DNA of 64,000 nt, from contig LJSU01000020.1 of the NCBI GenBank assembly GCA_001314705.1, forward strand, positions 92,225-156,224, in the 5' to 3' direction. The notes beneath the pieces were generated by a model. That model had not been told where the DNA came from. It made no database searches and worked only from the letters and a program-made list of their open reading frames with translations. Source of the DNA: Rhodobacteraceae bacterium HLUCCO07 (GTDB lineage: Bacteria; Pseudomonadota; Alphaproteobacteria; Rhodobacterales; Rhodobacteraceae). This document shows positions 51,648 to 61,038 of this stretch, piece after piece (the first letter of the stretch is position 1; every line of letters starts with the position of its first letter). The position numbers and the translations under genes were made by a program.

Positions 51648-52727
51648 ATGAGTGCAATGCGCGAAAACATCCTGAACGCGCTGGACCGACTCCAGCTGCC
51701 TGACGGGGGGAGCCTGGTCTCGCGCGATATGATTCGGGCGCTGTCGGTGGAGGATGGCCAGGTGCGATTCGTCATCGAGGCGGCCAACAGCGAGGATGCG
51801 CGCAAGATGGAACCGGTCCGTGTGGCGGCGGTGAGCCTGGTGGAGAAATTGCCGGGGGTCGCGGGAGTGTCGGCAGTGCTGACCGCGCACGGCCCGGCGC
51901 AACCCGCCCAGAAGGCGCCGCCGCCGGATCTCGAGATCGGGCGGCACCCCAGTCCGCAGGCGGCGAAGATCAAGCCGGCCGGGGTCAGGCGGATCATCGC
52001 GGTCGGATCGGGCAAGGGCGGTGTCGGAAAATCGACGGTAAGCGCCAACCTCGCCGTCGCGCTGGCGCGGGCCGGAAGGCGGGTGGGCCTGCTCGATGCC
52101 GACATATACGGGCCGAGCCAGCCGCGGATGATGGGGCTCACGGGCAAGCCGCAGGCCAGTGCCGACAATCAGCTTCTGCCGCCCGAGGCCCATGGCGTGA
52201 AGGTCATGTCGATCGGGCTGATGCTGGAAGAAGGGCAGGCGGTGATCTGGCGCGGGCCGATGCTGATGGGCGCGTTGCAGCAATTCATGTCCGAGGTGGC
52301 ATGGGGCGATCTGGACGTTCTGATCGTCGACCTGCCGCCGGGGACGGGGGATGTCCTGCTCACGTTGGCGCAGAAGAGCGTGTTGGACGGGGCGATCATG
52401 GTCTCGACGCCGCAGGACGTGGCGCTGCTCGATGCGCGCAAGGGGATCGACATGCTCAATCGACTGGAGGTGCCGATTATCGGCCTGATCGAGAATATGA
52501 GCGTCTATGTCTGTCCGAAATGCGGCCACGAGGAGCATGTGTTCGGTCAGGGTGGTGTCGCGGCCGAGGCCAGGAAGATCGGCGCGCCGCTCCTGGCGCA
52601 ATTGCCCATCGACCTTGAAACCCGGTTGGGGGGTGACTCCGGTCGTCCGGTCGCGGCGGGCGCGGGGGTCATGTCGGAAGCTTACGAGCGCCTGGCCGGG
52701 CGGCTGACCGAGGCCGGGGTGATCTGA
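51648..52727 (+). CDS. mrp: Mrp/ApbC family Fe-S cluster carrier ATPase
   Basis: A 359-residue P-loop protein. An N-terminal MIP18/DUF59-like domain occupies about 1-85. The deviant Walker A is GSGKGGVGKST (about 120-130), with DADIYGPSQPRMMG and DLPPGTGDVLLTL after it. The C-terminal CPKCG holds the two cysteines that bridge a [4Fe-4S] cluster in the dimer. It transfers clusters to apo-enzymes in the cytoplasm. GGGGAAG precedes the ATG at 51648; another ATG nine bases on is possible. A strong terminator follows 94 bp downstream. Confidence 0.94.
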   Translation: MSAMRENILNALDRLQLPDGGSLVSRDMIRALSVEDGQVRFVIEAANSEDARKMEPVRVAAVSLVEKLPGVAGVSAVLTAHGPAQPAQKAPPPDLEIGRHPSPQAAKIKPAGVRRIIAVGSGKGGVGKSTVSANLAVALARAGRRVGLLDADIYGPSQPRMMGLTGKPQASADNQLLPPEAHGVKVMSIGLMLEEGQAVIWRGPMLMGALQQFMSEVAWGDLDVLIVDLPPGTGDVLLTLAQKSVLDGAIMVSTPQDVALLDARKGIDMLNRLEVPIIGLIENMSVYVCPKCGHEEHVFGQGGVAAEARKIGAPLLAQLPIDLETRLGGDSGRPVAAGAGVMSEAYERLAGRLTEAGVI

Positions 52728-52740
52728 CCCGGGCGCGCCA

Positions 52741-52755
52741 TGGGAAATCGTGGGC
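52741..52755 (+). promoter_or_regulatory. MraZ-box-like repeat 1 (TGGG, 10-bp period)
   Basis: TGGGA-AATCG-TGGGC: two TGGGN units 10 bp apart, the layout bound by MraZ. It lies 13 bp after the mrp stop and is repeated almost exactly at 52909 and, inverted, at 53081. Confidence 0.5.
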
Positions 52756-52762
52756 CGCGCCA

Positions 52763-52777
52763 TGGGAATGGATGGGC
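52763..52777 (+). promoter_or_regulatory. MraZ-box-like repeat 2
   Basis: TGGGA-ATGGA-TGGGC, again two TGGG units with a 10-bp period, eight bases after the first pair. Confidence 0.45.
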
Positions 52778-52820
52778 CTGCCCTATGATCTGGTTGCGAT
52801 TCATCGAATCAACTGGCGGG

Positions 52821-52855
52821 AACGGCGTGAATCAGACGTGATTCGCGCCGTTTTT
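52821..52855 (+). terminator. Rho-independent terminator after mrp
   Basis: A 13-bp stem (AACGGCGTGAATC with GATTCGCGCCGTT, one G-T pair) around a 6-base loop, ending in five T residues. It ends the mrp transcript ahead of the mraZ leader. Confidence 0.88.
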
Positions 52856-52908
52856 CATGGATGTGGCGGGTGGAGGAGGTTGCTTCCTGGCGCATGAGAT
52901 GGATTTTC

Positions 52909-52923
52909 TGGGAAATCGTGGGA
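52909..52923 (+). promoter_or_regulatory. MraZ-box-like repeat 3
   Basis: TGGGA-AATCG-TGGGA repeats the 52741 site nearly exactly. It lies in the non-coding region upstream of the dcw cluster. Confidence 0.5.
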
Positions 52924-53080
52924 TATTTTTACCTTGTTTATCTCATACCATATTTAGTCTTCATGGGCGTATTATCCGCTAAGTGCGGTGTTGTTTGAGG
53001 GGAATTTCCCTTCAAATGCTGACTTTCGGTGAGATCTGAAGGAGGGGGTTTGGGGTATTTCCCGTAAAAAACAGTTGAAA

Positions 53081-53095
53081 CCCATGATTTCCCAT
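53081..53095 (-). promoter_or_regulatory. MraZ-box-like repeat 4 (minus strand), next to the leader promoter
   Basis: On the minus strand TGGGA-AATCA-TGGGT. It sits just before a -10-like TATAGA (53104-53109), well placed for MraZ to control the leader and the dcw operon. Confidence 0.5.
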
Positions 53096-53114
53096 GGCAT
53101 CCCTATAGACACGA

Positions 53115-53318
53115 TGAGGACGGGATCAAGGGGCAAATCAAGACCCCGAACAAAACTCCCAAGTCAGGTTTCATACAGGCACCCGCTTTCATCGCACAAT
53201 GAGATCCGGCGCGCGGGCGAGCAGACATCCCCCCAGGTGGCGCGCGCAGTCGGACACCCCGCACAAGCGGGACGAGGGCGGCGGATTGAACAGTGGCAGC
53301 AGTTCAATCCGCCGTTTT
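53115..53318 (+). ncRNA. UpsM-like RNA: terminated 5' leader of the dcw (mraZ) operon
   Basis: In Rhodobacter sphaeroides the abundant sRNA UpsM, about 200 nt, arises when transcription from the mraZ promoter stops at a leader terminator. Here a -10-like TATAGA at 53104 would start RNA near 53115, and a strong terminator ends at 53318, giving about 204 nt. Position and size therefore match UpsM. The start is inferred and no clear -35 was found. Confidence 0.62.
53279..53318 (+). terminator. Leader terminator 60 bp before mraZ
   Basis: A perfect 13-bp stem (CGGCGGATTGAAC/GTTCAATCCGCCG) around AGTGGCAGCA, followed by TTTTCTCGTT. It lies between the presumed promoter and mraZ, so it must be partly read through for the dcw genes to be expressed. 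Confidence 0.88.
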
Positions 53319-53378
53319 CTCGTTAAAGGCCCCGGAATCCGTTTCGGTGCGAGGCAGGACAAGAGGGACCATGGGACA

Positions 53379-53885
53379 GTGACCCGCAGGTTCAGAGGCG
53401 AGAGCCACCACAAGGTGGATGCGAAGGGCAGGGTGTCGATCCCGGCCTCGTTTCGCCGTGTCCTGGAGGCGGGCGACCCGGACTGGACCGAGGGGCTCAA
53501 CCCCAACCTCGTGATCGTCTATGGCGACCACCGACGCAAGTTCCTTGAATGCTACACGATCGAGGCGATCGACGAGGTGGATCGCAAGATCGACAGCCTG
53601 CCGCGCGGGTCGAAAGAGCGCAAGATCCTCCAGCGTCTCTATCACGGGCAGAGTTTGCCCACGAATGTCGACGAGACGGGGCGGCTGGTGCTGCCGGCGA
53701 AGCTGCGCGAGAAAATCGGGTTGGAGAACGAGGCGTTCTTCATCGCAGCGGGCGATACGTTCCAGATCTGGAATCCCGAGACCTATGAGCGTGAGGAGAT
53801 GGCCGAAACCGAGGCCTGGCTGGACGAGCAGCCCGAGGATTTCGACCCGCTGATCTTTCTTGACCAGGTGCGGGGTGACGGATGA
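53379..53885 (+). CDS. mraZ: Transcriptional regulator MraZ
   Basis: A 168-residue protein with two SpoVT-AbrB-type domains: [24 protein letters not shown] near the N terminus and [20 protein letters not shown] in the second half. MraZ binds TGGG repeats and controls its own dcw operon. The start is a GTG at 53379; the nearby ATG at 53371 is out of frame. The C-terminal tail ([21 protein letters not shown]) is typical of alphaproteobacterial MraZ. Its stop overlaps the rsmH start. Confidence 0.93.
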   Translation: MTRRFRGESHHKVDAKGRVSIPASFRRVLEAGDPDWTEGLNPNLVIVYGDHRRKFLECYTIEAIDEVDRKIDSLPRGSKERKILQRLYHGQSLPTNVDETGRLVLPAKLREKIGLENEAFFIAAGDTFQIWNPETYEREEMAETEAWLDEQPEDFDPLIFLDQVRGDG

Positions 53886-54889
53886 TGGCACCCGCTGCCC
53901 GTGCCCAGGATGATGCTTCTCATATCCCTGTTCTGCTGCGCCCGCTCTTGCGGGCGGTTTCGCCTGTCACGGGTGTGTGGCTAGACGGAACATTCGGCGC
54001 GGGAGGGTATGCGCGTGCGCTGCTTGAGGCCGGTGCCGACAGGGTGATCGGGGTGGACCGTGACCCGGCAGTGTTCGAGATGGCCGAAAGCTGGGCGGGG
54101 GATTATGGCGCGCGGCTCGAGCTGGTGCAGGGACGGTTTTCGCAGCTTGATGAATATGGTGCCGATCTCGACGGGGTGGTGCTCGATCTGGGGGTGAGCT
54201 CGATGCAGCTCGACCAGGCCGAGCGCGGGTTTTCCTTCATGGCCGAAGGGCCGCTCGACATGCGGATGAGCCAGAAGGGGCCGAGTGCCGCCGACATCGT
54301 CAACAATGCGGACGAGGGGGCGCTGGCCGATATCCTGTTTCACTATGGCGAGGAAAGGGCCAGCCGGCGGATCGCGCGCAATATCGTGCGGGCACGGGCC
54401 GAGGAACCGATCGAGACCACGCTGCAACTGGTCGCGATCATCGAGAGATCGCTGCCCCGCCCGAAACCGGGCCAGAGCCATCCGGCGACGCGCACCTTCC
54501 AGGCGCTGCGGATCGCGGTGAACGACGAATACGGCGAACTGGTCGCCGGGCTGGAGGCGGCGGAACGGGCGCTGAAACCCGGCGGACAATTGGCGGTGGT
54601 GACATTTCACTCGATCGAGGACCGGATCGTGAAGCGATTCTTCGCCGAGAAATCCGGTGGCGCGGGCGGTGGGGGCAGCCGCCATGCCCCCGTGCAGAAG
54701 AAACCGGCGCAGTTCGAGGTCAAGACGCGCAAGGCGATCGGGCCGGATGAGGCCGAACTGGCCGAGAACCCCCGAAGCCGCAGTGCCAAGCTGCGCGTGG
54801 GGCGGCGCACCGCGGTCCCGGCCGAGCCGGTGGACCGCGCCGCGATCGGCATGCCGCAACTGGGAAAAACGGGGAGACGAGGGCGATGA
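53882..54889 (+). CDS. rsmH: 16S rRNA (cytosine1402-N4)-methyltransferase RsmH (MraW)
   Basis: A 335-residue SAM-dependent methyltransferase acting on 16S rRNA. It has [31 protein letters not shown] (motif I), [18 protein letters not shown] and [20 protein letters not shown], all conserved in RsmH. It overlaps mraZ by four bases and ftsL by four bases. ATG codons at 53882 and 53885 are adjacent. Confidence 0.96.
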   Translation: MMAPAARAQDDASHIPVLLRPLLRAVSPVTGVWLDGTFGAGGYARALLEAGADRVIGVDRDPAVFEMAESWAGDYGARLELVQGRFSQLDEYGADLDGVVLDLGVSSMQLDQAERGFSFMAEGPLDMRMSQKGPSAADIVNNADEGALADILFHYGEERASRRIARNIVRARAEEPIETTLQLVAIIERSLPRPKPGQSHPATRTFQALRIAVNDEYGELVAGLEAAERALKPGGQLAVVTFHSIEDRIVKRFFAEKSGGAGGGGSRHAPVQKKPAQFEVKTRKAIGPDEAELAENPRSRSAKLRVGRRTAVPAEPVDRAAIGMPQLGKTGRRGR

Positions 54890-55239
54890 AGACCCTGTTG
54901 AAGGCGATAACGGCGGTCGTGGTCATCGGGCTGGCCTTCTGGGCCTATCACGAGAACTATCGCACGCAGGAAGCGCTTTCGAAGACCGAGCAGTTGCAAA
55001 GCGACATTGGCGTGGCGCGGTCGCGCCTGGCGATGCTGCGCGCGGAATGGGCCTATCTCAACCGGCCGGACCGGTTGCGCGAATTGGCGGACATCAATTT
55101 CGATCGCCTGGGCCTGTTGCCGCTCTCGCCCGAGCAGTTCGGGCGAATCGACCAGGTGGCCTATCCTGCCGCGCCCGCCGCGCCGGTCCTGGATTTTGAG
55201 AATGCCGTCGATGTATCGGCAGAGGAGGCCGACCCATGA
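54886..55239 (+). CDS. ftsL: Cell division protein FtsL
   Basis: A 117-residue single-pass membrane protein of the divisome. A short cytoplasmic start is followed by a transmembrane helix ([18 protein letters not shown]) and a periplasmic coiled coil with [20 protein letters not shown], the conserved FtsL segment. It partners FtsB and activates FtsWI. It overlaps rsmH and ftsI by four bases each. Confidence 0.9.
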   Translation: MKTLLKAITAVVVIGLAFWAYHENYRTQEALSKTEQLQSDIGVARSRLAMLRAEWAYLNRPDRLRELADINFDRLGLLPLSPEQFGRIDQVAYPAAPAAPVLDFENAVDVSAEEADP

Positions 55240-57017
55240 TCCGAACGCCGCTGCGCCCGCTGGCGCGCATCCTCGAAGCCCGCGCCAAGGGTGAAAATCC
55301 GGATGTCATCGAGCGCGAGAACACCCGGTTGCGCCACGAAGAGATGCGCGACCAGACCCGCGCCCGATCCGAGGGTCGGCTGCTGGTTCTGGGTGTGATG
55401 TTCCTGTGTGCCTATGCGGTGATCGGGGTGCGTATGGGCGTCATGGCCGGTTCCGAACCCGAGGAACCACGTGCCCGGGCCGAAGGCAGCCATATCGTCG
55501 CGCAGCGCTCCGACATCGTCGATCGCCGGGGGCGGGTCCTGGCCACCAACCTGGAAACCCACAGCCTTTATGCGCAGCCGCCACAGATGATCGATCCGGT
55601 GCGGGTGGCCGGGGCGCTTGCGGAGATATTTCCCGATCTGGACGAGGAGCGCCTCGTGCGCGATTTCACGGGCAAGCGCAAGTTCGTCTGGATCAAGCGC
55701 AAGATCAGCCCCGAGCAGAAACAGGCGGTGCACGACATCGGCGATCCCGGGCTCTTGTTCGGGCCGCGCGAGATGCGGCTCTATCCCAATGGCAAGCTGG
55801 CCAGCCATGTGCTGGGCGGCGCGTCCTTTGGCAGGGAGGGCGTGGACGCGGCCGAGCTGATCGGTGTCGCGGGCGTCGAAAAGGTGTTTGACGACTTCCT
55901 GCGAGATCCGAGCGAAGAGAGCAGGCCGTTGCAATTGTCGCTCGACCTGACCGTTCAGGCGGCGGCCGAGCAGGTGCTCTGGGGTGGCATGAAGCTGATG
56001 AATGCCAAGGGTGCGGCCAGTGTTTTGATGGACGTGCATACCGGTGAGGTGATCAGCGTCGTGAGCCTGCCGGATTTCGACCCGAATGACCGCCCACGCG
56101 GGCCGACCGAAGGGGCGCCTGACGACACGCCGCTGTTCAACCGGGCGGTACAGGGTGTTTACGAGCTTGGCTCGACTTTCAAGATTTTCACCGTGGCGCA
56201 GGCGCTTGAGCTGGACCTGGTCGAGCCCTCGACCATGGTTGACACGAGTGGCCCTCTCAGGTGGGGCAGGCACAGGATCCGCGATTTCCGCGACTACGGC
56301 GCGGAACTCACTGTCGAGGACGTGATCGCAAAGAGCTCGAATGTCGGCACGGCCCGCCTGGCCCAGAAGATCGGCGCCGAGGAACAGCGCGCGTTTCTGG
56401 CTGCGCTGGGTCTTCTGGAGCGCACGCCGGCCGAGATCGTCGAGGCCAGCGGCAGCACGCCGCTTCTGCCCAAGAAATGGTCCGAGATTTCTGCGATGAC
56501 GATTTCCTATGGTCATGGGCTCTCGGTCAGTCCGATGCATCTGGCCGCCGGCTATGCGGCAATTGCCAATGGTGGAACCAGGATCAAGCCGACGCTGTTG
56601 AAGCGCGACGGGCGCCAGGACGGGCCGCGCGTGATGCGCCCGCAGGTGGCCGCCGCGGCGCGTGACATGCTGCGCAAGGCCGTCACCGACGGCACGGCGA
56701 GTTTCGGGGATGTGCCGGGCTACGTGGTGGGTGGCAAGACGGGCACCGCCGACAAGCCAACACCGCAGGGCGGCTATTACGAGGACAAGGTGATCGCGAG
56801 TTTCGCCTCGATCTTTCCGGCGCATGATCCGAAATACGTGCTTGTGCTGACGCTCGATGAGCCCGAGACCTTCGCGTTGGACGAGGTCCGGCGCACGGCG
56901 GGCTGGACGGCCGTGCCGGTAGCGGCAGAGATGATCAACCGCCTGGCCCCCCTTCTGGGGTTGCGACCGCAGCTTGAGCCCGGGCAATTGGCTGGTATAA
57001 CGCTCACGTCGAATTGA
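55236..57017 (+). CDS. ftsI: Peptidoglycan D,D-transpeptidase FtsI (PBP3)
   Basis: A 593-residue class B penicillin-binding protein for septal cross-linking. One transmembrane helix lies near 46-66 (LLVLGVMFLCAYAVIGVRM), followed by the periplasmic pedestal domain. The transpeptidase domain has Ser313 in ELGSTFKIF (SxxK), SSN at 367-369 and KTG at 501-503. It overlaps ftsL by four bases; murE follows after 22 bp. Confidence 0.96.
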   Translation: MIRTPLRPLARILEARAKGENPDVIERENTRLRHEEMRDQTRARSEGRLLVLGVMFLCAYAVIGVRMGVMAGSEPEEPRARAEGSHIVAQRSDIVDRRGRVLATNLETHSLYAQPPQMIDPVRVAGALAEIFPDLDEERLVRDFTGKRKFVWIKRKISPEQKQAVHDIGDPGLLFGPREMRLYPNGKLASHVLGGASFGREGVDAAELIGVAGVEKVFDDFLRDPSEESRPLQLSLDLTVQAAAEQVLWGGMKLMNAKGAASVLMDVHTGEVISVVSLPDFDPNDRPRGPTEGAPDDTPLFNRAVQGVYELGSTFKIFTVAQALELDLVEPSTMVDTSGPLRWGRHRIRDFRDYGAELTVEDVIAKSSNVGTARLAQKIGAEEQRAFLAALGLLERTPAEIVEASGSTPLLPKKWSEISAMTISYGHGLSVSPMHLAAGYAAIANGGTRIKPTLLKRDGRQDGPRVMRPQVAAAARDMLRKAVTDGTASFGDVPGYVVGGKTGTADKPTPQGGYYEDKVIASFASIFPAHDPKYVLVLTLDEPETFALDEVRRTAGWTAVPVAAEMINRLAPLLGLRPQLEPGQLAGITLTSN

Positions 57018-57039
57018 CCCACAAAAGGGGAACGGGCAG

Positions 57040-58530
57040 ATGGGTGGCGGGCAGCAGGTCAAGACCTTAACCGAACTGGGCCTGACCGCCCGGGGCGGAC
57101 GCGAAGCGCGGATCACGGGCCTTTCGGTCGACAGCCGCGACGTGAAGGATGGCCATCTCTTTGCCGCCCTGCCGGGCACCCGGGTTCATGGTGGCGAATT
57201 CATTCAATATGCGCTGCGCATGGGTGCGGCGGCGGTCCTGACCGATGCGGCGGGGGCGCGGATCGCCGCGCAGGAGCTGGCCGCGAGCGATGCGGCGCTG
57301 ATCGTGAGCGAGGATCCGCGGCAGGTTCTGGCCTATACCGCCGCCTTGTGGTTCGGGTTGCAACCCGAAACCATGGTGGCCGTGACCGGCACCAACGGCA
57401 AGACCAGCGTCGCGACGTTCACCCGGATGATCTGGACCGAGCTGGGCGAGGAGGCGGTGAACCTTGGCACCACCGGGGTCGAGGGAGTCTGGAGCGCGCC
57501 ACTTGCCCATACCACGCCCGAGCCGATCACGCTGCACCGCACGCTGGCGGCGGCAGCGCGCGAAGGGGTGAGCCATGCGGCGATGGAGGCGTCGTCGCAC
57601 GGGCTGGCACAGCGGCGGCTGGACGGGGTGCACCTCGCGGCGGCGGGGTTCACCAACCTGTCGCAGGACCATCTCGACTATCACGCCAGTTTCGACGAGT
57701 ATTTCGAGGCCAAGGCGGGCCTGTTCGATCGTGTCCTGCCCGAGACCGGTGTGGCGGTGATCAATATCGACGATCCGCGCGGGCCGGACATGGCGGCAAT
57801 CGCCGCAGGGCGCGGTCAGCGGGTGATTGCCGTGGGTCGGACCGAAAGCACCGATCTGCAACTCATGGCGCAACGCTTTGACACGACGGGGCAGGAGGTC
57901 TTTTTTTCCTGGGACAAGAAGCGGTTTCGCACTTACCTGCCGCTGATCGGCGGGTTCCAGGCCGAGAACGTTCTGCTGGCGGCGGGGCTGGTCATTGCCT
58001 GCGGGGCAGAGCCCGAACGGGTGTTCGAGACTCTGGAGTACCTGACGGGCGTGCGTGGGCGGATGCAGCTGGTTGCGCGCCGCGCCAACGGGGCGGCGAT
58101 TTTTGTCGATTACGCGCATACGCCCGAGGCGGTGGCCACCGCCCTGCGTGCCTTGCGCCCGCACGTGGCGGGACGGATCGTGGTGATCGTCGGCGCGGGC
58201 GGGGACCGGGACCGGGGCAAGCGCCCGCTCATGGGACGGGCGGCGGCGGATCATGCCGATGTGGTGATCGTGACCGACGACAACCCGCGGGGCGAAGACC
58301 CCGCCCTGATCCGGGCGGCGGTGATGGAGGGGTGCCCCGATGCCTACGAGGTGGGCGACCGGGCCGAGGCGATCCTGCGCGGGGTGGATCAGCTCGAACC
58401 CGGGGACGTTCTGCTGATCGCGGGCAAGGGCCACGAAAGCGGCCAGATCATCGGCGAGGACGTGTTGCCCTTTGACGATGCCGAACAGGCAAGCGTGGCG
58501 GTGGCCGCGCTGGAAGGGCGGTCGGCATGA
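57040..58530 (+). CDS. murE: UDP-MurNAc-L-Ala-D-Glu--meso-diaminopimelate ligase
   Basis: A 496-residue Mur ligase. The ATP motif is TGTNGKTSVATFTRMIW; DDNPRGEDPALIR is the DNPR motif that binds meso-diaminopimelate, so the peptidoglycan is of the Gram-negative DAP type. LSQDHLDYHASFDEY is also characteristic. It adds the third residue of the stem peptide in the cytoplasm. Its stop overlaps the murF start by four bases. Confidence 0.96.
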   Translation: MGGGQQVKTLTELGLTARGGREARITGLSVDSRDVKDGHLFAALPGTRVHGGEFIQYALRMGAAAVLTDAAGARIAAQELAASDAALIVSEDPRQVLAYTAALWFGLQPETMVAVTGTNGKTSVATFTRMIWTELGEEAVNLGTTGVEGVWSAPLAHTTPEPITLHRTLAAAAREGVSHAAMEASSHGLAQRRLDGVHLAAAGFTNLSQDHLDYHASFDEYFEAKAGLFDRVLPETGVAVINIDDPRGPDMAAIAAGRGQRVIAVGRTESTDLQLMAQRFDTTGQEVFFSWDKKRFRTYLPLIGGFQAENVLLAAGLVIACGAEPERVFETLEYLTGVRGRMQLVARRANGAAIFVDYAHTPEAVATALRALRPHVAGRIVVIVGAGGDRDRGKRPLMGRAAADHADVVIVTDDNPRGEDPALIRAAVMEGCPDAYEVGDRAEAILRGVDQLEPGDVLLIAGKGHESGQIIGEDVLPFDDAEQASVAVAALEGRSA

Positions 58531-59951
58531 CGCTCTGGACAGCGCAAGAAGCGGCAACGGCCACGGGCGGTCGGGCACGGGGAGATTGGGTGGTCACGGG
58601 CGTGTCGATCGACACGCGCAGCCTCGCACCCGGCGATCTTTTCGTGGCACTCAAGGATGTGCGCGACGGGCACGATTTCGTGCCGCAGGCGCTGGAAAAG
58701 GGTGCGGCGGCGGCGATGGTGTCACACGTTCCGGAAGGTGTGCCCCCGGATGCCCCCCTTTTGATCGTCGAGGATGTCCTGCCCGCGCTCGAGGCGCTGG
58801 GCCGTGCCGCGCGGACGCGCAGCACCGCCCGGGTGGTTGCCGTGACTGGATCGGTCGGCAAGACTTCGGCCAAGGAGATGCTGCGCGAGGTGTTGCAGGG
58901 GCAGGGCCGCACCCATGCCGCCGAGGCGTCGTTCAACAATCACTGGGGGGTGCCGCTCACGTTGGCGCGGATGCCCCCCGACGCCGAGTTCGCCGTGATC
59001 GAGATCGGCATGAACCATCCCGGCGAGATCGCACCGCTGGCGCGGATGGCACGGCCGCATGTGGCACTGATCACCACCGTTGCCGCCGCGCACCTGGAAG
59101 CCTTCGAGTCGATCGAGGGCATCGCCCGTGAAAAGGCGGCGATTCTGGACGGGCTGGAGCCGGGGGGCGTTGCGGTGCTCAATGCCGATATCGGCACGGC
59201 GGCGATATTGCAGGACAAGGCCCGCGCGATGGGTGCGCGGATGGTGCTTTTCGGCGAGACATCCGATGACTACCGGCTTGAAAGCGTTCGTCTTTCGGAA
59301 GATCGCACGGTGTGCGAGGCGCGGGTGCATGGTGCGCCGCTTCTCTACAAGATCGCCAGCCCCGGGCGGCACCTTGCGATGAACGGGCTGGGCGTTCTGG
59401 CCGCGGCCGAGGCGCTGGGTGCCGATCTCGGGGTCGCGGTGGGCGACCTGGCGCGTTGGCAGCCACCGGCGGGGCGCGGCACGCGCGAGCGGATCGTTCT
59501 CGATGCGGGCGTGGGCGCCGAGTTGAGCCTGATCGACGATGCGTTCAATGCAAATCCCACCTCAATGGCGGCGGCGCTCGAGGTGCTGGCGGCGGCCGAA
59601 CCCGGCGATGCGCGGCGCGGCCGGAGTATTGCCATCCTGGGCGACATGCTCGAACTGGGGCCGGGCGAGGCCGATGACCACGCCGCGCTCGCGCAACTCG
59701 ACGCCATGGCCTGCGTTGACGTTGTTCATTGTGTGGGGCCGCGGATGCGGCACCTTTACGAGGCGCTGGAGCCCGCACGGCGGGGTCTCTGGGTGGAGAG
59801 CGCCGAGGAGATGGTGGCGCAACTGCGCAAGCTGCTCCACGCGGGCGACGTGGTATTGGTCAAGGGATCGAAGGGGATCAAGGTGAGTCGGGTTGTTGAC
59901 GCGATCCGCGAAATGGGCCAACGGACCCGATCAAACAAGAGGAACGCGTGA
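58527..59951 (+). CDS. murF: UDP-MurNAc-tripeptide--D-alanyl-D-alanine ligase
   Basis: A 474-residue Mur ligase that adds D-Ala-D-Ala. The P-loop is VTGSVGKTSAKEMLREV; EASFNNHWGVPLTLARMP, IEIGMNHPGEI and LIDDAFNANPTSM are MurF hallmarks. It overlaps murE by four bases and its stop codon abuts the mraY start. A central gene of an intact Mur series. Confidence 0.96.
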   Translation: MTLWTAQEAATATGGRARGDWVVTGVSIDTRSLAPGDLFVALKDVRDGHDFVPQALEKGAAAAMVSHVPEGVPPDAPLLIVEDVLPALEALGRAARTRSTARVVAVTGSVGKTSAKEMLREVLQGQGRTHAAEASFNNHWGVPLTLARMPPDAEFAVIEIGMNHPGEIAPLARMARPHVALITTVAAAHLEAFESIEGIAREKAAILDGLEPGGVAVLNADIGTAAILQDKARAMGARMVLFGETSDDYRLESVRLSEDRTVCEARVHGAPLLYKIASPGRHLAMNGLGVLAAAEALGADLGVAVGDLARWQPPAGRGTRERIVLDAGVGAELSLIDDAFNANPTSMAAALEVLAAAEPGDARRGRSIAILGDMLELGPGEADDHAALAQLDAMACVDVVHCVGPRMRHLYEALEPARRGLWVESAEEMVAQLRKLLHAGDVVLVKGSKGIKVSRVVDAIREMGQRTRSNKRNA

Positions 59952-61034
59952 ATGCTCTATTGGTTGACCGCTTTTTCGGAAGGCGGGGATGTCTTCAACC
60001 TGTTTCGATACATCACCTTCCGGGCGGGCGGGGCGTTCCTGACCGCGCTCTTGTTCGGGTTCATCTTCGGCCCGCCGCTGATCAACGTGCTGCGCCGCCG
60101 CCAGGGCAAAGGGCAGCCCATTCGCGAGGATGGGCCGGAAGGCCATTTCGTGAAGGCCGGGACCCCGACGATGGGCGGCTTGCTGATCGTGGGGTCGCTG
60201 CTGACCTCGACGCTGCTCTGGGCGCGGCTCGACAATCCGTTCGTGTGGCTCGTGCTGTTCGTTACGATGATGTTCGCCGCGATCGGATTTGCCGATGACT
60301 ATGCCAAGGTGCGCAAGCAGGATTCCGCAGGCGTGCCGGGCAAGGTACGGTTATTGCTGGGTTTCGCGATCTCGGCGATCGCCGCGTCTTGGGCGACGAT
60401 GTATCATCCCGAGGCGCTGCAACATCATCTGGCGGTCCCGGTTTTCAAGAATGTCCTGATCGACATGGGGCTGCTGTTCATCCCGTTCTCGATCATCGTG
60501 ATCGTCGGGGCTGCCAACGCGGTGAACCTCACCGACGGGCTCGACGGGCTGGCGATCATGCCGGTGATGATCGCGGCCGGAACGCTGGGCGTGATCGCCT
60601 ATGCGGTGGGGCGGGTCGATTTCACCGAGTACCTCGACGTGCATTACGTGCCCGGAACCGGGGAGATCCTGATCTTTTCCGCCGCGCTTTTCGGCGGTGG
60701 GCTGGGGTTTCTTTGGTATAACGCGCCGCCCGCGGCGGTGTTCATGGGCGATACCGGCTCGCTGGCGCTGGGCGGGGCGCTGGGGGCGATCGCGGTGGCC
60801 ACCAAGCACGAGATCGTGCTGGCGATCGTGGGGGGGCTTTTCGTGGCCGAGGCGCTGTCAGTGATCGTGCAGGTGCTTTATTTCAAGCGCACCGGCAAGC
60901 GGGTGTTCCTGATGGCGCCGATCCATCACCACTATGAGAAGAAGGGCTGGGCCGAACCGCAGATCGTGATCCGGTTCTGGATCATCTCGCTCATACTCGC
61001 GATGATCGGTCTTGCCACGCTGAAGGTGCGGTGA
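59952..61034 (+). CDS. mraY: Phospho-N-acetylmuramoyl-pentapeptide transferase MraY
   Basis: A 360-residue integral membrane enzyme making lipid I. About ten hydrophobic helices are present. Signature segments are [18 protein letters not shown] with the catalytic Asp pair, [14 protein letters not shown] and [12 protein letters not shown], plus HHHYEKKGW near the end. The ATG follows the murF stop directly. murD starts 4 bp after its stop. Confidence 0.97.
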   Translation: MLYWLTAFSEGGDVFNLFRYITFRAGGAFLTALLFGFIFGPPLINVLRRRQGKGQPIREDGPEGHFVKAGTPTMGGLLIVGSLLTSTLLWARLDNPFVWLVLFVTMMFAAIGFADDYAKVRKQDSAGVPGKVRLLLGFAISAIAASWATMYHPEALQHHLAVPVFKNVLIDMGLLFIPFSIIVIVGAANAVNLTDGLDGLAIMPVMIAAGTLGVIAYAVGRVDFTEYLDVHYVPGTGEILIFSAALFGGGLGFLWYNAPPAAVFMGDTGSLALGGALGAIAVATKHEIVLAIVGGLFVAEALSVIVQVLYFKRTGKRVFLMAPIHHHYEKKGWAEPQIVIRFWIISLILAMIGLATLKVR

Positions 61035-61038
61035 GCCG

